Shown piece after piece: positions 8,110 through 17,765 of a stretch of 64,000 bases of DNA. Numbering within the stretch: position 1 is the first letter of the stretch; every line of letters starts with the position of its first letter. Below the pieces are notes generated by a model. That model worked only from the letters and a program-made list of their open reading frames with translations, did not search any database and was not told the origin of the DNA. The DNA is from Comamonadaceae bacterium. Its GTDB lineage: Bacteria; Pseudomonadota; Gammaproteobacteria; Burkholderiales; Burkholderiaceae_C. The stretch covers positions 1 through 64,000 of the forward strand of contig CANGPN010000003.1 in assembly GCA_947456305.1 (NCBI GenBank). Reading direction: 5' to 3'. The position numbers were made by a program, and so were the translations under genes.

Positions 8110-9489
8110 ATGATTTCTTCTTTTCGCACGCTCACTCTTTCCCCTGACACCCTCAACAACCTCGATCAACTCGGCTACACCGAGATGACCCCAATACAAG
8201 CGGCCAGTCTGCCCTTGGCACTCGCCGGGCAGGATGTGATCGCGCAAGCCAGCACCGGCAGCGGCAAGACGGCAGCCTTCGGTTTGCCCTTGGTAGAAAA
8301 ACTCACGGCCAACTTTCATGCGGTGCAAGCCTTGGTGCTGTGCCCGACACGCGAGCTCGCGGATCAGGTCACCACAGAAATTCGCAGGCTGGCGCGTGCC
8401 ACAGCCAATATCAAAGTGGTGACGCTGTGCGGCGGTGTGGCCTTGCGCGGTCAGGAGCAAAGCCTGCAACACGGCGCGCATGTGGTGGTCGGCACGCCCG
8501 GGCGCATTTTGGATCACTTGACGCGCGGCAATTTGCGTTTGGACTCGGTCAAAACCTTGGTGCTTGATGAAGCCGATCGCATGTTGGACATGGGTTTTTT
8601 CGACGACATGAAACAACTCATTCAACAGTGCCCGCCCAAGCGGCAAACCTTGTTGTTCTCGGCGACTTACCCCGAAGGCATTGCCAAGTTGTCGGCCCAA
8701 TTCATGCGCGACCCGCAAACTGTGAAAGTACAAACCGTACACGCGGCAGACAAAATCAAACAACTCTTTTATGAGGTGCGCGAAGACGAGCGTTTGCATG
8801 CGGTGTCATTGCTACTCAACCATTTTCGGCCCGAGTCGACGCTGGCGTTTTGCAACACCAAGCAGCAATGCCGCGAATTGCTCGCCGTTTTGCAAGCCCA
8901 AGGTTTTGACGCGCTGGCGCTGTACGGGGAACTTGAGCAGCGCGAACGTGATCAAGTGCTGGTGCAATTTGCCAACCGCAGTTGCTCGGTGCTGGTGGCC
9001 ACCGATGTGGCTTCTCGTGGTCTGGACATCAGCCAGTTGAATGCGGTCATCAATGTGGAAGTCACGCCGGATGCGGAAATCCATATCCACCGCATAGGCC
9101 GTACCGGTCGCGCTGAAGAACAAGGATTGGCGCTGACCCTGGCCAGTCTGGATGAAATGGGCGCTGTCGGTCGTATTGAGTTGTTGCAAGGCATGGAATC
9201 GCAATGGGTCAAATTAGATACGCTGACACCAACGCCTGGAGGCCGGTTGACCGCACCTATGCGCACTTTGCAAATCGTTGGCGGTCGCAAAGAAAAAATT
9301 CGCCCGGGCGATGTATTGGGAGCCTTGACCGGCGAAGCAGGGTTCAACGCCTCTCAAATCGGCAAGATCAATGTGAACGAGTTTTCCACCTATGTGGCGG
9401 TTGACAGATCAATTGCCTCCGAAGCGGTTGAGCGTTTGTCTAAAGGTCGCATCAAAGGCAAAACCGTGCGTGTGCGATTGATGGATTAA
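8110..9489 (+). CDS. dbpA: ATP-dependent RNA helicase DbpA
   Basis: DEAD-box helicase involved in 50S ribosome assembly. From ATG 8110 it is 459 residues. The core has the Q motif region (MTPIQAASLP), Walker A ASTGSGKT, PTRELA, DEAD, SAT and HRIGRTGR. The C-terminus (about residues 385-459, GGRKEKIRPGDVLGALTG to KGKTVRVRL) is the DbpA RNA-binding domain that recognises hairpin 92 of 23S rRNA. An in-frame ATG at 8086 would add eight residues; I prefer 8110, since DbpA proteins start close to the Q motif. The 3' end converges on ybeY with 8 bases between. Confidence 0.94.
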   Translation: MISSFRTLTLSPDTLNNLDQLGYTEMTPIQAASLPLALAGQDVIAQASTGSGKTAAFGLPLVEKLTANFHAVQALVLCPTRELADQVTTEIRRLARATANIKVVTLCGGVALRGQEQSLQHGAHVVVGTPGRILDHLTRGNLRLDSVKTLVLDEADRMLDMGFFDDMKQLIQQCPPKRQTLLFSATYPEGIAKLSAQFMRDPQTVKVQTVHAADKIKQLFYEVREDERLHAVSLLLNHFRPESTLAFCNTKQQCRELLAVLQAQGFDALALYGELEQRERDQVLVQFANRSCSVLVATDVASRGLDISQLNAVINVEVTPDAEIHIHRIGRTGRAEEQGLALTLASLDEMGAVGRIELLQGMESQWVKLDTLTPTPGGRLTAPMRTLQIVGGRKEKIRPGDVLGALTGEAGFNASQIGKINVNEFSTYVAVDRSIASEAVERLSKGRIKGKTVRVRLMD

Positions 9490-9497
9490 GGGCCTGA

Positions 9498-9953
9498 TCA
9501 GCGGTACGGGTTATCTAGACCTAATCCTGCCAATATCTGCACTTCATAAGCCTCCATCGCCTTGGCATCTTGAAGCGATGTTTCATGGTCCCAGCCTTGG
9601 GCGTGCAATGCGCCGTGCACCAACAAATGCGCGTAATGCGCTTTCAATGATTTGCCTTGTGCTTTCGCCTCTTTGGCAACCACTGTGGCACACAAAACCA
9701 AATCAGCCATCACCACGGGTGACTGTTGGTAATCAAAGGTCAACACATTGGTGGCGTAGTCTTTGCGGCGGTAACTCATGTTGAGGGCGCGGCCTTCCTC
9801 TTCGTTGACGATGCGAACCGTCAACTCCGCATCCAAGGCCAATGCATGGCGCAAACACCGTACCACCCAATGGCGTGGCAGTGCAGTGCGGTGGCGAGCC
9901 GCATAAGCAATATCACCGAATTGCAATGACAAGGTCAAATGTGGAAGCGCCAT
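9498..9953 (-). CDS. ybeY: Endoribonuclease YbeY
   Basis: Zinc-dependent single-strand endoribonuclease for 16S rRNA 3' maturation and ribosome quality control. The 151-residue protein carries the metal motif HGALHAQGWDH near residues 113-123 (family form HGxLHxxGyDH) and the conserved NVLTF segment. It starts 3 bases after the stop of phoH on the same strand, the standard phoH-ybeY pair. Confidence 0.96.
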   Translation of the reverse strand: MALPHLTLSLQFGDIAYAARHRTALPRHWVVRCLRHALALDAELTVRIVNEEEGRALNMSYRRKDYATNVLTFDYQQSPVVMADLVLCATVVAKEAKAQGKSLKAHYAHLLVHGALHAQGWDHETSLQDAKAMEAYEVQILAGLGLDNPYR

Positions 9954-9956
9954 GTT

Positions 9957-10886
9957 TCAAGCCGTTTTGCGGTGCTTGTCGTAGGCATCAACAATGCGTG
10001 CGACCAAAGGATGCCGCACCACGTCTTTGCTGGTGAAATGCGTGACAGCAATGCCGTCAACCCGGCGCAGAATATGTTCTGCATCTATCAAGCCACTGGG
10101 GCTGCCCTTGGGCAAATCAATTTGACTCACATCACCGGTCACCACTGCTTTGGCACCAAAGCCTATGCGTGTCAAAAACATTTTCATTTGCTCAGGCGTG
10201 GTGTTTTGCGCTTCATCCAAAATAATGAATGCGTTGTTCAAGGTACGCCCGCGCATGAAAGCCAGAGGTGCAATTTCTAAAGCGCTGCGCTCAAACGCTT
10301 TTTGCACTTTGTCAAAGCCCATGAGTTCATACAAAGCGTCGTACAGCGGGCGCAAATACGGGTCGACTTTTTGGCCCAAGTCCCCGGGCAGAAAACCGAG
10401 TTTTTCACCGGCTTCAACCGCCGGGCGGGTGAGGATGATGCGTTGCACCGCGCTGCGTTCAAGTGCCTCCACGGCGCTGGCCACGGCCAGATACGTCTTG
10501 CCGGTGCCGGCTGGGCCAATCCCAAAAGTGATGTCGTGCTTGGCGATGTTGTCCATGTAAACCGCTTGCGTCGGTGTTCTTGCGATTACCTCGTTGCGCC
10601 GAGTGGCCAACGCGTGTGCATTGGTCGGCATATGCGTATCGCCCGCCAGCATCAGTTGCACATGCTCTTTGGAAATGGGTTTGGCTGCGCGCTCGAACAT
10701 GGCTTGCAACACTTCCAATGCGCGTGTTGCATTGGCTTTGGTGCCGTCTATTTTGAATTTTTCGTGGCTATGCGCAATCTTGACTTGCAAGCCGGTTTCG
10801 ATGGTTCTCAGATGTTCATCGAGTGCGCCGCATAAATTGCCCAGCCGGGTGTTGCTGCTCGGACTGAATTGGTGGCGCAATATCAA
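9957..10886 (-). CDS. ybeZ: PhoH family ATPase (YbeZ)
   Basis: Cytoplasmic P-loop ATPase that partners YbeY in rRNA processing and stress survival. It has an N-terminal KH-like region (1-110), Walker A GPAGTGKT near residue 142, Walker B IILDEAQN and the TGDVSQIDLP sensor. The start must be TTG at 10886: upstream in frame there is no ATG, GTG or TTG before a stop, and the family commonly begins MILR. miaB, the usual upstream neighbour, is absent here. The 194-base gap to the divergent ruvA should hold the promoters of both genes. Confidence 0.93.
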   Translation of the reverse strand: MILRHQFSPSSNTRLGNLCGALDEHLRTIETGLQVKIAHSHEKFKIDGTKANATRALEVLQAMFERAAKPISKEHVQLMLAGDTHMPTNAHALATRRNEVIARTPTQAVYMDNIAKHDITFGIGPAGTGKTYLAVASAVEALERSAVQRIILTRPAVEAGEKLGFLPGDLGQKVDPYLRPLYDALYELMGFDKVQKAFERSALEIAPLAFMRGRTLNNAFIILDEAQNTTPEQMKMFLTRIGFGAKAVVTGDVSQIDLPKGSPSGLIDAEHILRRVDGIAVTHFTSKDVVRHPLVARIVDAYDKHRKTA

Positions 10887-11080
10887 ACTGTTGGCCCGCC
10901 GTGATTATTTGCAGCGTAGGCTGGTTGCTGTTGTTCTTGAGCCCTGAGGGTGGCTGGCATGTCTGTGTCCGTCTGTGACTGCTGGGATGTCAAAGCATAA
11001 CCCAAGGGCAAATGTGCGCTGTCTGGCCCCGATCCATTCGCGTTGATAATTGATGCTGACCACAACACTTACAACAGCAC

Positions 11081-11656
11081 ATGATTGGCAAACTCAGCGG
11101 CACACTCTTAGAAAAAAATCCGCCACAGGTGTTGGTCGATTGTCATGGCGTCGGCTATGAGGTCGATGTGCCCATGAGCACGTTTTACAACTTACCCGCT
11201 GTCGGTGAATCAATCAGTTTGCTTACCCATTTTGTGGTGCGCGAGGATGCGCAAATTTTGTATGGTTTTGCCACTGCCGAAGAACGCATAGCATTTCGTC
11301 AGTTGATCAAAATTTCCGGCGTAGGACCGCGCATGGCTTTGGGTGTGCTCAGTGGTTTGAGTGTGACCGAGCTCGCACAAGCCATCAGTTTGCAGGAAGC
11401 AGGCAGGTTGGTGAAGATACCCGGCGTGGGTAAAAAAACTGCAGAGCGTTTGCTGCTTGAACTCAAAGGCAAGATGGGCAGCGACTTGGGTGTGAACTCT
11501 GTGCCGCAAGCCCATTCAGCGCAAAACGATATTTTGCAAGCGTTGATGAGCCTGGGCTACAGCGACAAAGAAGCCTCAGCAGCGTTGAAACAGTTGCCCG
11601 CTGATATTGGCGTGAGTGACGGTATCAAGCAAGCCTTGAAGGCCTTGGCCAGATAA
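11081..11656 (+). CDS. ruvA: Holliday junction branch migration protein RuvA
   Basis: RuvA tetramers bind Holliday junctions and load the RuvB motors. The 191-residue protein has the OB-fold N-terminal domain ([12 protein letters not shown]), two helix-hairpin-helix elements ([18 protein letters not shown] and [20 protein letters not shown]) and the flexible-linker domain III that contacts RuvB (about 145-191). ruvB follows after three bases. ruvC is not in the window. Confidence 0.97.
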   Translation: MIGKLSGTLLEKNPPQVLVDCHGVGYEVDVPMSTFYNLPAVGESISLLTHFVVREDAQILYGFATAEERIAFRQLIKISGVGPRMALGVLSGLSVTELAQAISLQEAGRLVKIPGVGKKTAERLLLELKGKMGSDLGVNSVPQAHSAQNDILQALMSLGYSDKEASAALKQLPADIGVSDGIKQALKALAR

Positions 11657-11659
11657 ATC

Positions 11660-12742
11660 ATGAGCATACAAACTGACAGCTTCGGCGACGACTTCAAACC
11701 CGATAACCGTGTGGTCTCAGCCGCTCCGGTCAGCCCGCGCGAAGAAGCGATTGAACGTGCTCTGCGACCTAAGTTGCTGCAAGAGTATGTGGGCCAAACC
11801 AAAGTGCGCGAGCAACTGGAAATTTTCATAGGCGCTGCACGTCAACGTGATGAAGCCCTTGACCACGTGTTGTTGTTCGGGCCGCCGGGCCTGGGCAAAA
11901 CCACGCTCAGTCACATCATTGCCCAAGAACTCGGCGTGAACCTGCGTCAAACCAGCGGGCCGGTGCTGGAGAAGCCCAAAGATTTGGCGGCGCTGTTGAC
12001 GAATCTGGAAAAAAACGATGTGTTGTTCATCGACGAGATTCACCGCTTATCGCCGGTGGTCGAAGAAATTTTGTATCCCGCGCTGGAGGACTACCAGATT
12101 GACATCATGATTGGTGAAGGCCCGGCAGCGCGCAGCATCAAACTCGATTTGCAACCGTTCACTTTGGTCGGGGCCACCACGCGTGCCGGCATGTTGACCA
12201 ATCCCTTGCGCGACCGCTTCGGCATTGTGGCGAGGCTGGAGTTTTATTCGCCCGAAGAGTTGTTGCGCATCGTCATGCGCAGCGGCGGTTTGCTCAAAGC
12301 GCAATTGCATGAAGACGGTGCGTTTGAAATTGCGCGTCGTTCACGCGGCACACCGCGAATTGCCAACCGCTTGTTGCGCCGGGTGCGCGATTACGCCGAA
12401 GTCAAAACCGATGGCCGCATCAGCAAAGCCGTGGCCGAAGCGGCACTGGCCATGTTGGATGTGGATGCACAAGGCTTTGATTTGATGGACCGCAAATTGC
12501 TCGAAGCGGTGATTCACCGTTTTGATGGCGGCCCGGTCGGTCTGGACAATATCGCAGCCAGCATTGGTGAAGAGCGCGACACCATTGAAGACGTGATTGA
12601 ACCGTTTTTGATTCAGCAAGGTTTTTTGCAGCGCACGCCGCGCGGACGTATTGCCACTTTGGCGGCTTACCGGCATCTTGGTGTGACCGCACCGGCAGCC
12701 ACTCAAAATGCCGCTGGTTTGTTCGGCGCTGAGACCGATTAA
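11660..12742 (+). CDS. ruvB: Holliday junction helicase motor RuvB
   Basis: AAA+ ATPase driving branch migration with RuvA. It has 360 residues with Walker [10 protein letters not shown] (near residue 75), Walker B LFIDEIHR, sensor 1 VGATTRAG and the arginine-finger region, then the C-terminal winged helix ([30 protein letters not shown]). The length is normal for Burkholderiales. The operon runs ruvA-ruvB and ends by converging on the next gene. Confidence 0.98.
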   Translation: MSIQTDSFGDDFKPDNRVVSAAPVSPREEAIERALRPKLLQEYVGQTKVREQLEIFIGAARQRDEALDHVLLFGPPGLGKTTLSHIIAQELGVNLRQTSGPVLEKPKDLAALLTNLEKNDVLFIDEIHRLSPVVEEILYPALEDYQIDIMIGEGPAARSIKLDLQPFTLVGATTRAGMLTNPLRDRFGIVARLEFYSPEELLRIVMRSGGLLKAQLHEDGAFEIARRSRGTPRIANRLLRRVRDYAEVKTDGRISKAVAEAALAMLDVDAQGFDLMDRKLLEAVIHRFDGGPVGLDNIAASIGEERDTIEDVIEPFLIQQGFLQRTPRGRIATLAAYRHLGVTAPAATQNAAGLFGAETD

Positions 12743-12776
12743 TCGATGCAGTAACCGCCAGTTGTTCAGCTCCGTA

Positions 12777-13418
12777 TCAGGCGCTTTTGTCGTCGCGTGG
12801 CGTTTCTTCTAAGTGGCGTTCATCTGCCCAGCCTACCAACTTGAGTCCTTGAGGTGTCCACAACAAACGATTGATGGCGGTGTTGCGCAAACCCCAGCTT
12901 CGCGCCACTTGCAAATCTTGTCCCGTGGCCATTCGATAAATGATGTCCAGCACACCGCCGTGGGTCACGATAGCAATCTGTTGACCGATGTGTTCGGATG
13001 CCAATCGATTCACCATGTGCTCCACACGCTGATGCAGCATGATTAAGCTCTCGCCCCCGTTTTCAGGTGTCCAGTCCGGCACCCTGTTTTTCCAAAGCCC
13101 TGCATCTTCAGGATATGTAGCTTGTATCTCAGACCAGGTGAGGCCTTCAAACAAACCGTAATGGCGTTCTCTTAAGCCCGGCAGGCTGCTGACATTTAAT
13201 TGGTGATGGGACGCAATATGTTGGGCCGTCACCAATGCACGTTGTAAATCACTGGCATACACCGCATGCAACGTGTCTTGCGCCAAGGCATGGCCTACTT
13301 GCCGGGCCTGCCACATACCTTGTGCATTCAAGGCAATGTCAATGTGACCTTGTATGCGGTTGTTGACATTCCAGTCGGTTTCACCGTGACGTATGGCGAG
13401 TATGTGTGTTGAGTCCAT
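12777..13418 (-). CDS. Histidine phosphatase family protein (phosphoglycerate mutase-like)
   Basis: Cytoplasmic branch-1 histidine phosphatase. The catalytic RHGETDWN motif begins at residue 10 of the product from ATG 13418. The second histidine is in VTHGGV, and the acid residue sits in the GLRERHYGLFEG segment. Of the 213 residues all core motifs are present. The frame is open further upstream, but those codons overlap the divergent TetR gene and the family starts right before RHGE. The substrate is unknown; annotation as a true glycolytic mutase would be an overcall. Confidence 0.88.
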   Translation of the reverse strand: MDSTHILAIRHGETDWNVNNRIQGHIDIALNAQGMWQARQVGHALAQDTLHAVYASDLQRALVTAQHIASHHQLNVSSLPGLRERHYGLFEGLTWSEIQATYPEDAGLWKNRVPDWTPENGGESLIMLHQRVEHMVNRLASEHIGQQIAIVTHGGVLDIIYRMATGQDLQVARSWGLRNTAINRLLWTPQGLKLVGWADERHLEETPRDDKSA

Positions 13419-13473
13419 AGCAATGGAGTGTATGCAATAACTGACGGCTACTTGCATACAAATCATGGAAAAT

Positions 13474-13487
13474 AGAACGATAGTTCT
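13474..13487. promoter_or_regulatory. Palindromic operator candidate for the adjacent TetR regulator
   Basis: AGAACGATAGTTCT is a perfect 5-bp inverted repeat around GATA. It lies between the divergent phosphatase and TetR genes, 13 bases before ATG 13501. TetR proteins often repress their own promoter through such palindromes. If this is the operator, the TetR start at 13501 is favoured over 13465, which would place the palindrome inside the coding sequence. Confidence 0.45.
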
Positions 13488-13500
13488 TTTTGAAAATCCC

Positions 13501-14163
13501 ATGGCTGACATCACTCTTCCGGCAGACTTCAGAGACAATCAAGGTGCAAGGCATCGGTTGTTACAAAAAGGTCAGCAGACCAAAGCGGCCATCATCGATT
13601 GCGCATTAGGCATGGCGATCCATCTTGGACTGGAGGGACTGAGTATTGGCGCTGTCGCGGATGCCATGCAAATGAGTAAATCCGGTGTATTTGCGCATTT
13701 CGGCTCGCGTGAGGAACTGCAGATTTCGGTCATCCGTGAATACCATCAACGGTTTGAACAAGAAATTTTTTTTCCGGCTATGGATTTGCCGCGCGGACTG
13801 CCGCGTCTGAAGACATTGTTCAACAACTGGATGCAGCGCACCAGTGCTGAAATTGATTCAGGCTGTTTGTATATCAGCGGGGCAGTTGAATTTGATGACC
13901 GGCCCGGCCCGGTGCGCGACGCACTGGCCAGTTCTGTGAAAACCTGGTTGACGGCTTTGCATCGTGCGGTGTTGCAAGCGCGTGATGAACAGCATTTATC
14001 AAAAGATACAGACGCTACGCAAATGTCTTTTGAAATACATGGATTGATTTTGGCTTTGCATTACGAAGCGAGGTTTTTAAAGACTGCCAAAAGTCTGAAC
14101 CGCGCCAAACAGGGTTTTGAACATATTCTGGAGCGCTACGGCGCTTCTTCATTGAAAGCTTGA
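13501..14163 (+). CDS. TetR/AcrR family transcriptional regulator
   Basis: DNA-binding repressor with an N-terminal TetR helix-turn-helix (about residues 22-68: TKAAIIDCALGMAIHLGLEGLS, then MQMSKSGVFAHFGSREEL) and a C-terminal ligand-binding domain containing a TetR_C-like Cys-Leu-Tyr segment. The ligand is unknown. The start at 13501 is chosen because of the palindrome just upstream; ATG 13465 would add 12 residues. Downstream lie a DUF2147 protein and an enoyl-CoA hydratase on the same strand, so fatty-acid-type ligands are conceivable, but this is inference. Confidence 0.87.
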   Translation: MADITLPADFRDNQGARHRLLQKGQQTKAAIIDCALGMAIHLGLEGLSIGAVADAMQMSKSGVFAHFGSREELQISVIREYHQRFEQEIFFPAMDLPRGLPRLKTLFNNWMQRTSAEIDSGCLYISGAVEFDDRPGPVRDALASSVKTWLTALHRAVLQARDEQHLSKDTDATQMSFEIHGLILALHYEARFLKTAKSLNRAKQGFEHILERYGASSLKA

Positions 14164-14191
14164 ACACGGTCTAATCAAGGAGGAATCCAAC

Positions 14192-14632
14192 ATGAAAAAA
14201 ACTATCAGCATGCTGATTGCTTACATCAGCATCAGTGCCGGTGCCCAAATGACGCCTGCCGGTCTCTGGCACACCATAGACGACGAAACCAATCAACCTA
14301 AAGGCGAAATCCGCATCACTGATAACAACGGTGTGCTTTCAGGTGTGGTGGTGCGATCCTTGAAAGAAGATCCCAAGGCTAAAACAGTGTGTGATTTATG
14401 CAAGGATAATCGCAAGGATCAAAAAATCATAGGCATGCAAATTTTGCGTGATCTCACCCGCGAAGGTAAAGAAGCCGACTACACCTGGGCTGGCAAAGGC
14501 ACCATTTTGGATCCGCACAATGGCAAGGTGTATGACGTGAAAATGGTGCCTGTTGAGGGCGGTAAACGGCTCAGAGTGCGAGGTTATATTGGCCCTTTTT
14601 ACCGAACCCAGTATTGGGAACGGGTTGAGTAA
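14192..14632 (+). CDS. DUF2147 domain periplasmic protein
   Basis: Exported small protein of unknown function. It has a cleavable signal peptide (MKKTISMLIAYISISAGAQ) followed by a DUF2147 domain: GLWHTIDDETNQPKGEIRI, two cysteines as CDLC in the middle, and the C-terminal RGYIGPFYRTQYWERV. The family forms a lipocalin-like barrel in the cell envelope. A strong AAGGAGGA stands at 14178-14185 before ATG 14192. It lies 28 bases after the TetR gene and 33 bases before the enoyl-CoA hydratase gene. Confidence 0.85.
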   Translation: MKKTISMLIAYISISAGAQMTPAGLWHTIDDETNQPKGEIRITDNNGVLSGVVVRSLKEDPKAKTVCDLCKDNRKDQKIIGMQILRDLTREGKEADYTWAGKGTILDPHNGKVYDVKMVPVEGGKRLRVRGYIGPFYRTQYWERVE

Positions 14633-14665
14633 GAGTGTAGATGAATAATTCAAGCAGGAATATCT

Positions 14666-15424
14666 ATGACGGCTATTTTGGAAAACAAAGAAAACGGTGT
14701 GCTAACTCTGACACTCAACAGAGTGGATAAGAAAAATGCTTTGACGTCTGAGATGTATGCCACATTGGCCACCGCTTTGTCAAAAGCTACTGATGCAAAC
14801 GATGTGCGCGTGGTGTTGTTACAAGGTCATGAAACTGTTTTCAGTGCAGGCAATGACATCGCAGATTTTTTGCAGCAGCCGCCAGCCAGTCCTGAGTCTG
14901 CGGTATCTCGTTTTTTGCGGGGTATCGCCAGCTTTCCCAAACCTTTGATTGCCTCAGTATGTGGCCCGGCCGTGGGCGTGGGCACCACTATGTTGTTTCA
15001 TTGCGATTTGGTCTATGCGGGCGATAACGCTGCTTTTTCCATGCCGTTTGTCAACCTGGGTTTGTGTCCTGAAGCCGGCTCCAGTTTGTTGGCTGTGCAA
15101 CTCATGGGTTACCAGCGCGCTGCTGAAGCCCTGCTGATGGGAGAACCGTTCATGGTTGAAACGGCGTTGGAGCTAGGTTTGATCAGCCGAGTTCTGCCGC
15201 CAACTGAGGTCAATGCCTATTCACAATTACAAGCTGAAAAAATGGCGCGCAAACCCTTGAGCTCTTTGCTAGAAACGAAACGCTTGATGAAGTCTGTGCG
15301 CATACCTGCAGTGCTGTCGCAAATGGATGAAGAGGCTACAGTTTTTGCCAGAATGTTGAAAGAACCTGCGGCGGTAGAGGCATTCAGTGCTTTCATGGAA
15401 AAACGCAAACCGGTATTCAACTGA
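14666..15424 (+). CDS. Enoyl-CoA hydratase/isomerase family protein
   Basis: Crotonase-fold enzyme of 252 residues, acting on an acyl-CoA in the cytoplasm. It shows the oxyanion-hole segments FSAGNDIADFL and VGVGTTMLFHCDLVYAG (crotonase GGG region) and the MPFVNLGLCPEAGSS helix. The catalytic glutamate in PEAGSS fits a hydratase/isomerase. Paralogues of this type act in beta-oxidation side routes; the exact substrate is open. Confidence 0.88.
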   Translation: MTAILENKENGVLTLTLNRVDKKNALTSEMYATLATALSKATDANDVRVVLLQGHETVFSAGNDIADFLQQPPASPESAVSRFLRGIASFPKPLIASVCGPAVGVGTTMLFHCDLVYAGDNAAFSMPFVNLGLCPEAGSSLLAVQLMGYQRAAEALLMGEPFMVETALELGLISRVLPPTEVNAYSQLQAEKMARKPLSSLLETKRLMKSVRIPAVLSQMDEEATVFARMLKEPAAVEAFSAFMEKRKPVFN

Positions 15425-15428
15425 TATT

Positions 15429-15466
15429 TAAAGGCTATGCTTGTCCAAAGCAAGTTCAAGCCTTTA
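15429..15466. terminator. Bidirectional terminator between convergent genes
   Basis: Arms TAAAGGCT (15429-15436) and AGCCTTTA (15459-15466) enclose an inner CTTG/CAAG pair. The hairpin sits between the convergent enoyl-CoA hydratase and thioesterase genes and is flanked by A/T-rich runs. Confidence 0.6.
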
Positions 15467-15478
15467 TTTACAGTTGAG

Positions 15479-15907
15479 TCAAGCTGGCTTGCGTTCAATC
15501 GTTCTGGGCTTGCCGTGGGAATCTATGGCAACATAAGTCACATTGGCTTCTGTGACTTTCAAGTAAACGCCTTGCATGCTGAAACGTTCCGCAAATACTT
15601 CAACTTTGACTGTGATGGACGTATTTCCTATTCGCGTCACTGAACTGAAAAAGCTCAGTATGTCGCCTACCTTGACCGGTTGTTTGAAAATAAATTCATT
15701 GACAGCCACTGTTGCAATGCGACCGTTCACGTAACGCGCCGGTAATACAGCACCGGCCAAGTCGACCTGGGCCATGACCCAACCGCCAAAAATATCGCCG
15801 TTCTGGTTGCAGTCTGCCGGCATGGGAATGACTTTGAGCACCAGTTCAGCGTCCTTGGGCAGGGCTGCAACAGTCTGGCGCGAATCTTTGGTGGTAGTCA
15901 CAGGCAC
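15479..15907 (-). CDS. Acyl-CoA thioesterase, YciA-like hotdog protein
   Basis: Hotdog-fold thioesterase (142 residues) that hydrolyses acyl-CoA to free acid and CoA. The PADCNQNGDIFGGWVMAQVD segment is the acyl-CoA thioesterase signature with the catalytic aspartate; EFIFKQPVKVGD and the strand region after it complete the fold. The start is a GTG at 15907, with a second in-frame GTG two codons later; no clear ribosome-binding site marks either. Confidence 0.88.
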   Translation of the reverse strand: MPVTTTKDSRQTVAALPKDAELVLKVIPMPADCNQNGDIFGGWVMAQVDLAGAVLPARYVNGRIATVAVNEFIFKQPVKVGDILSFFSSVTRIGNTSITVKVEVFAERFSMQGVYLKVTEANVTYVAIDSHGKPRTIERKPA

Positions 15908-15941
15908 AATCCAAGGAGTTATTTAACCGGTATTGTGCTTT

Positions 15942-17765
15942 ATGCGTCATCACGCTGCCTCTTCTCCCGTTGTACCTGCCAGCGCCTCGCCCCGAGTGTC
16001 CGCCTCTGACTGGCTCACTTTGAAAAAACTGTTTCCCTACCTTTGGGACTACAAGTGGCGGGTGATGGCGGCACTTTCGTTCATGGTTGGCGCCAAGTTG
16101 GCCAATGTCGGCGTGCCTTTGTTGCTCAAGGAATTAATTGACGCTTTATCGCCTCAGCCAACAGGCGCTCAGCTGGTGTTGGTCGTGCCCTTGTCCTTGT
16201 TGGTTGGCTATGGCTTGCTGCGTTTGTCTGTGTCTGGCTTTACCGAATTGCGCGAATTGGTGTTTGCCGAGGCCACACAAGGTGCTGCGCGCAAGATTGC
16301 GTTACAAACCTTTGAGCATTTGCACCAATTGAGCTTGCGTTTTCACCTGGAGCGACAAACCGGTGGCATGAGTCGGGATATCGAGCGAGGTGTCAGAGGC
16401 ATTGAGTCGTTGATCACCTATTCGCTCTACAGTATTGTGCCGACTTTGATTGAAGTGCTGCTGGTACTGAGTATTCTGGGGGTGAAATTTGATAAGTGGT
16501 ACGCCATCATCACTTTGCTGGCTTTGGCGCTTTATATTTATTTCACTGTGACAGTCACTGAGTGGCGCACCCGGTTTCGCAAGCAGGTCAATGAATTTGA
16601 TTCGAGTGCGCATACGCGTGCGATTGACTCGCTCTTGAACTATGAAACGGTGAAGTATTTCGGTAACGAAGCTTTCGAAGCTTTGCGTTATGACGAAAGT
16701 CTGAATAAACTGCGCCGCGCGCGTATCAAAGCGCAAAACTCCTTGAGCGCACTCAACATTGGTCAGCAAGTCATCATCGCTGTTGCGCTGGTCGCTATGT
16801 TGTGGCGCGCCACAGAAGGTGTGGTTGAAGGCCGTATGAGTCTGGGTGATCTGGTGATGATCAATGCATTCATGATTCAGTTGTACATACCGCTGAATTT
16901 TTTAGGTGTGATTTACCGGGAAATCAAGCAAAGCCTCACCGACTTAGAGCGCATGTTTATGCTGCTGGAAAAGAACAGGGAAATAGCTGACACAGAGAAT
17001 GCACAAACACTACAGTTAAGCAGATCGCCCGAGGTAAGGTTTGAGAATGTGCATTTCGCCTACGAAGCTAACCGTCCCATTTTGCACAGTATCAGTTTGA
17101 CCATACCTGCTGGTAAAACCTTAGCGGTTGTAGGTCCCTCTGGTTCAGGTAAATCCACGCTCGCGCGTTTGTTGTTTCGTTTTTACGATGTGCAGCAAGG
17201 TGCCATAAGGATTGATGGGCATGAAATAAGGCAGTTAACCCAAGACAGTGTGCGCAAAGCCATAGGCATAGTGCCGCAGGACACAGTGTTGTTCAACGAC
17301 ACGGTTTACTACAACATTGCTTATGGCAATACCAGCGCGACCAGACAGCAGGTGCAAGACGCCGCCAGATCAGCGCGTATCCATGACTTCATCGCCTCAA
17401 CGCCTGGAGGCTATGAGACTATGGTCGGAGAGCGCGGCTTGAAATTATCAGGCGGTGAAAAACAAAGAGTGGCGATTGCCCGAACTTTGTTGAAGAACCC
17501 GGCTATTCTGATTTTTGATGAGGCCACTTCGGCGTTGGACAGCAGCAACGAGCGCGCGATTCAAGCTGAATTACGCGAAGCAGCACACAACAAGACCACG
17601 CTGGTGATTGCCCACCGTTTATCCACGGTGGTGGATGCGCATGAAATATTGGTGCTGGATGCCGGTCACATCATCGAACGAGGCACGCATACACAACTAC
17701 TGGCCGCCGACGGCCACTACGCGCAAATGTGGTCGTTACAGCAAAGCCAGGAAGAATCGGCTTAA
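15942..17765 (+). CDS. Atm1-type ABC exporter (fused permease and ATPase)
   Basis: Homodimeric inner-membrane ABC half-transporter of 607 residues with six TM helices (about 45-320) and a nucleotide-binding domain: Walker A GPSGSGKST, signature LSGGEKQRVAIA, Walker B ILIFDEATSALD, and H-loop IAHR. The segment FHLERQTGGMSRDIERG is characteristic of the Atm1/HMT1 group, which exports glutathione conjugates or related Fe-S/heavy-metal compounds. The start is ATG 15942; a TTG nine bases upstream is possible. Its stop overlaps that of slt by three bases in the shared TTAA. Confidence 0.9.
   Translation: MRHHAASSPVVPASASPRVSASDWLTLKKLFPYLWDYKWRVMAALSFMVGAKLANVGVPLLLKELIDALSPQPTGAQLVLVVPLSLLVGYGLLRLSVSGFTELRELVFAEATQGAARKIALQTFEHLHQLSLRFHLERQTGGMSRDIERGVRGIESLITYSLYSIVPTLIEVLLVLSILGVKFDKWYAIITLLALALYIYFTVTVTEWRTRFRKQVNEFDSSAHTRAIDSLLNYETVKYFGNEAFEALRYDESLNKLRRARIKAQNSLSALNIGQQVIIAVALVAMLWRATEGVVEGRMSLGDLVMINAFMIQLYIPLNFLGVIYREIKQSLTDLERMFMLLEKNREIADTENAQTLQLSRSPEVRFENVHFAYEANRPILHSISLTIPAGKTLAVVGPSGSGKSTLARLLFRFYDVQQGAIRIDGHEIRQLTQDSVRKAIGIVPQDTVLFNDTVYYNIAYGNTSATRQQVQDAARSARIHDFIASTPGGYETMVGERGLKLSGGEKQRVAIARTLLKNPAILIFDEATSALDSSNERAIQAELREAAHNKTTLVIAHRLSTVVDAHEILVLDAGHIIERGTHTQLLAADGHYAQMWSLQQSQEESA

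Noticed and set aside
8077-8799. 240-codon frame antisense to dbpA
   Set aside because: Fully inside dbpA on the other strand, no recognisable domain, composition typical of a shadow frame.
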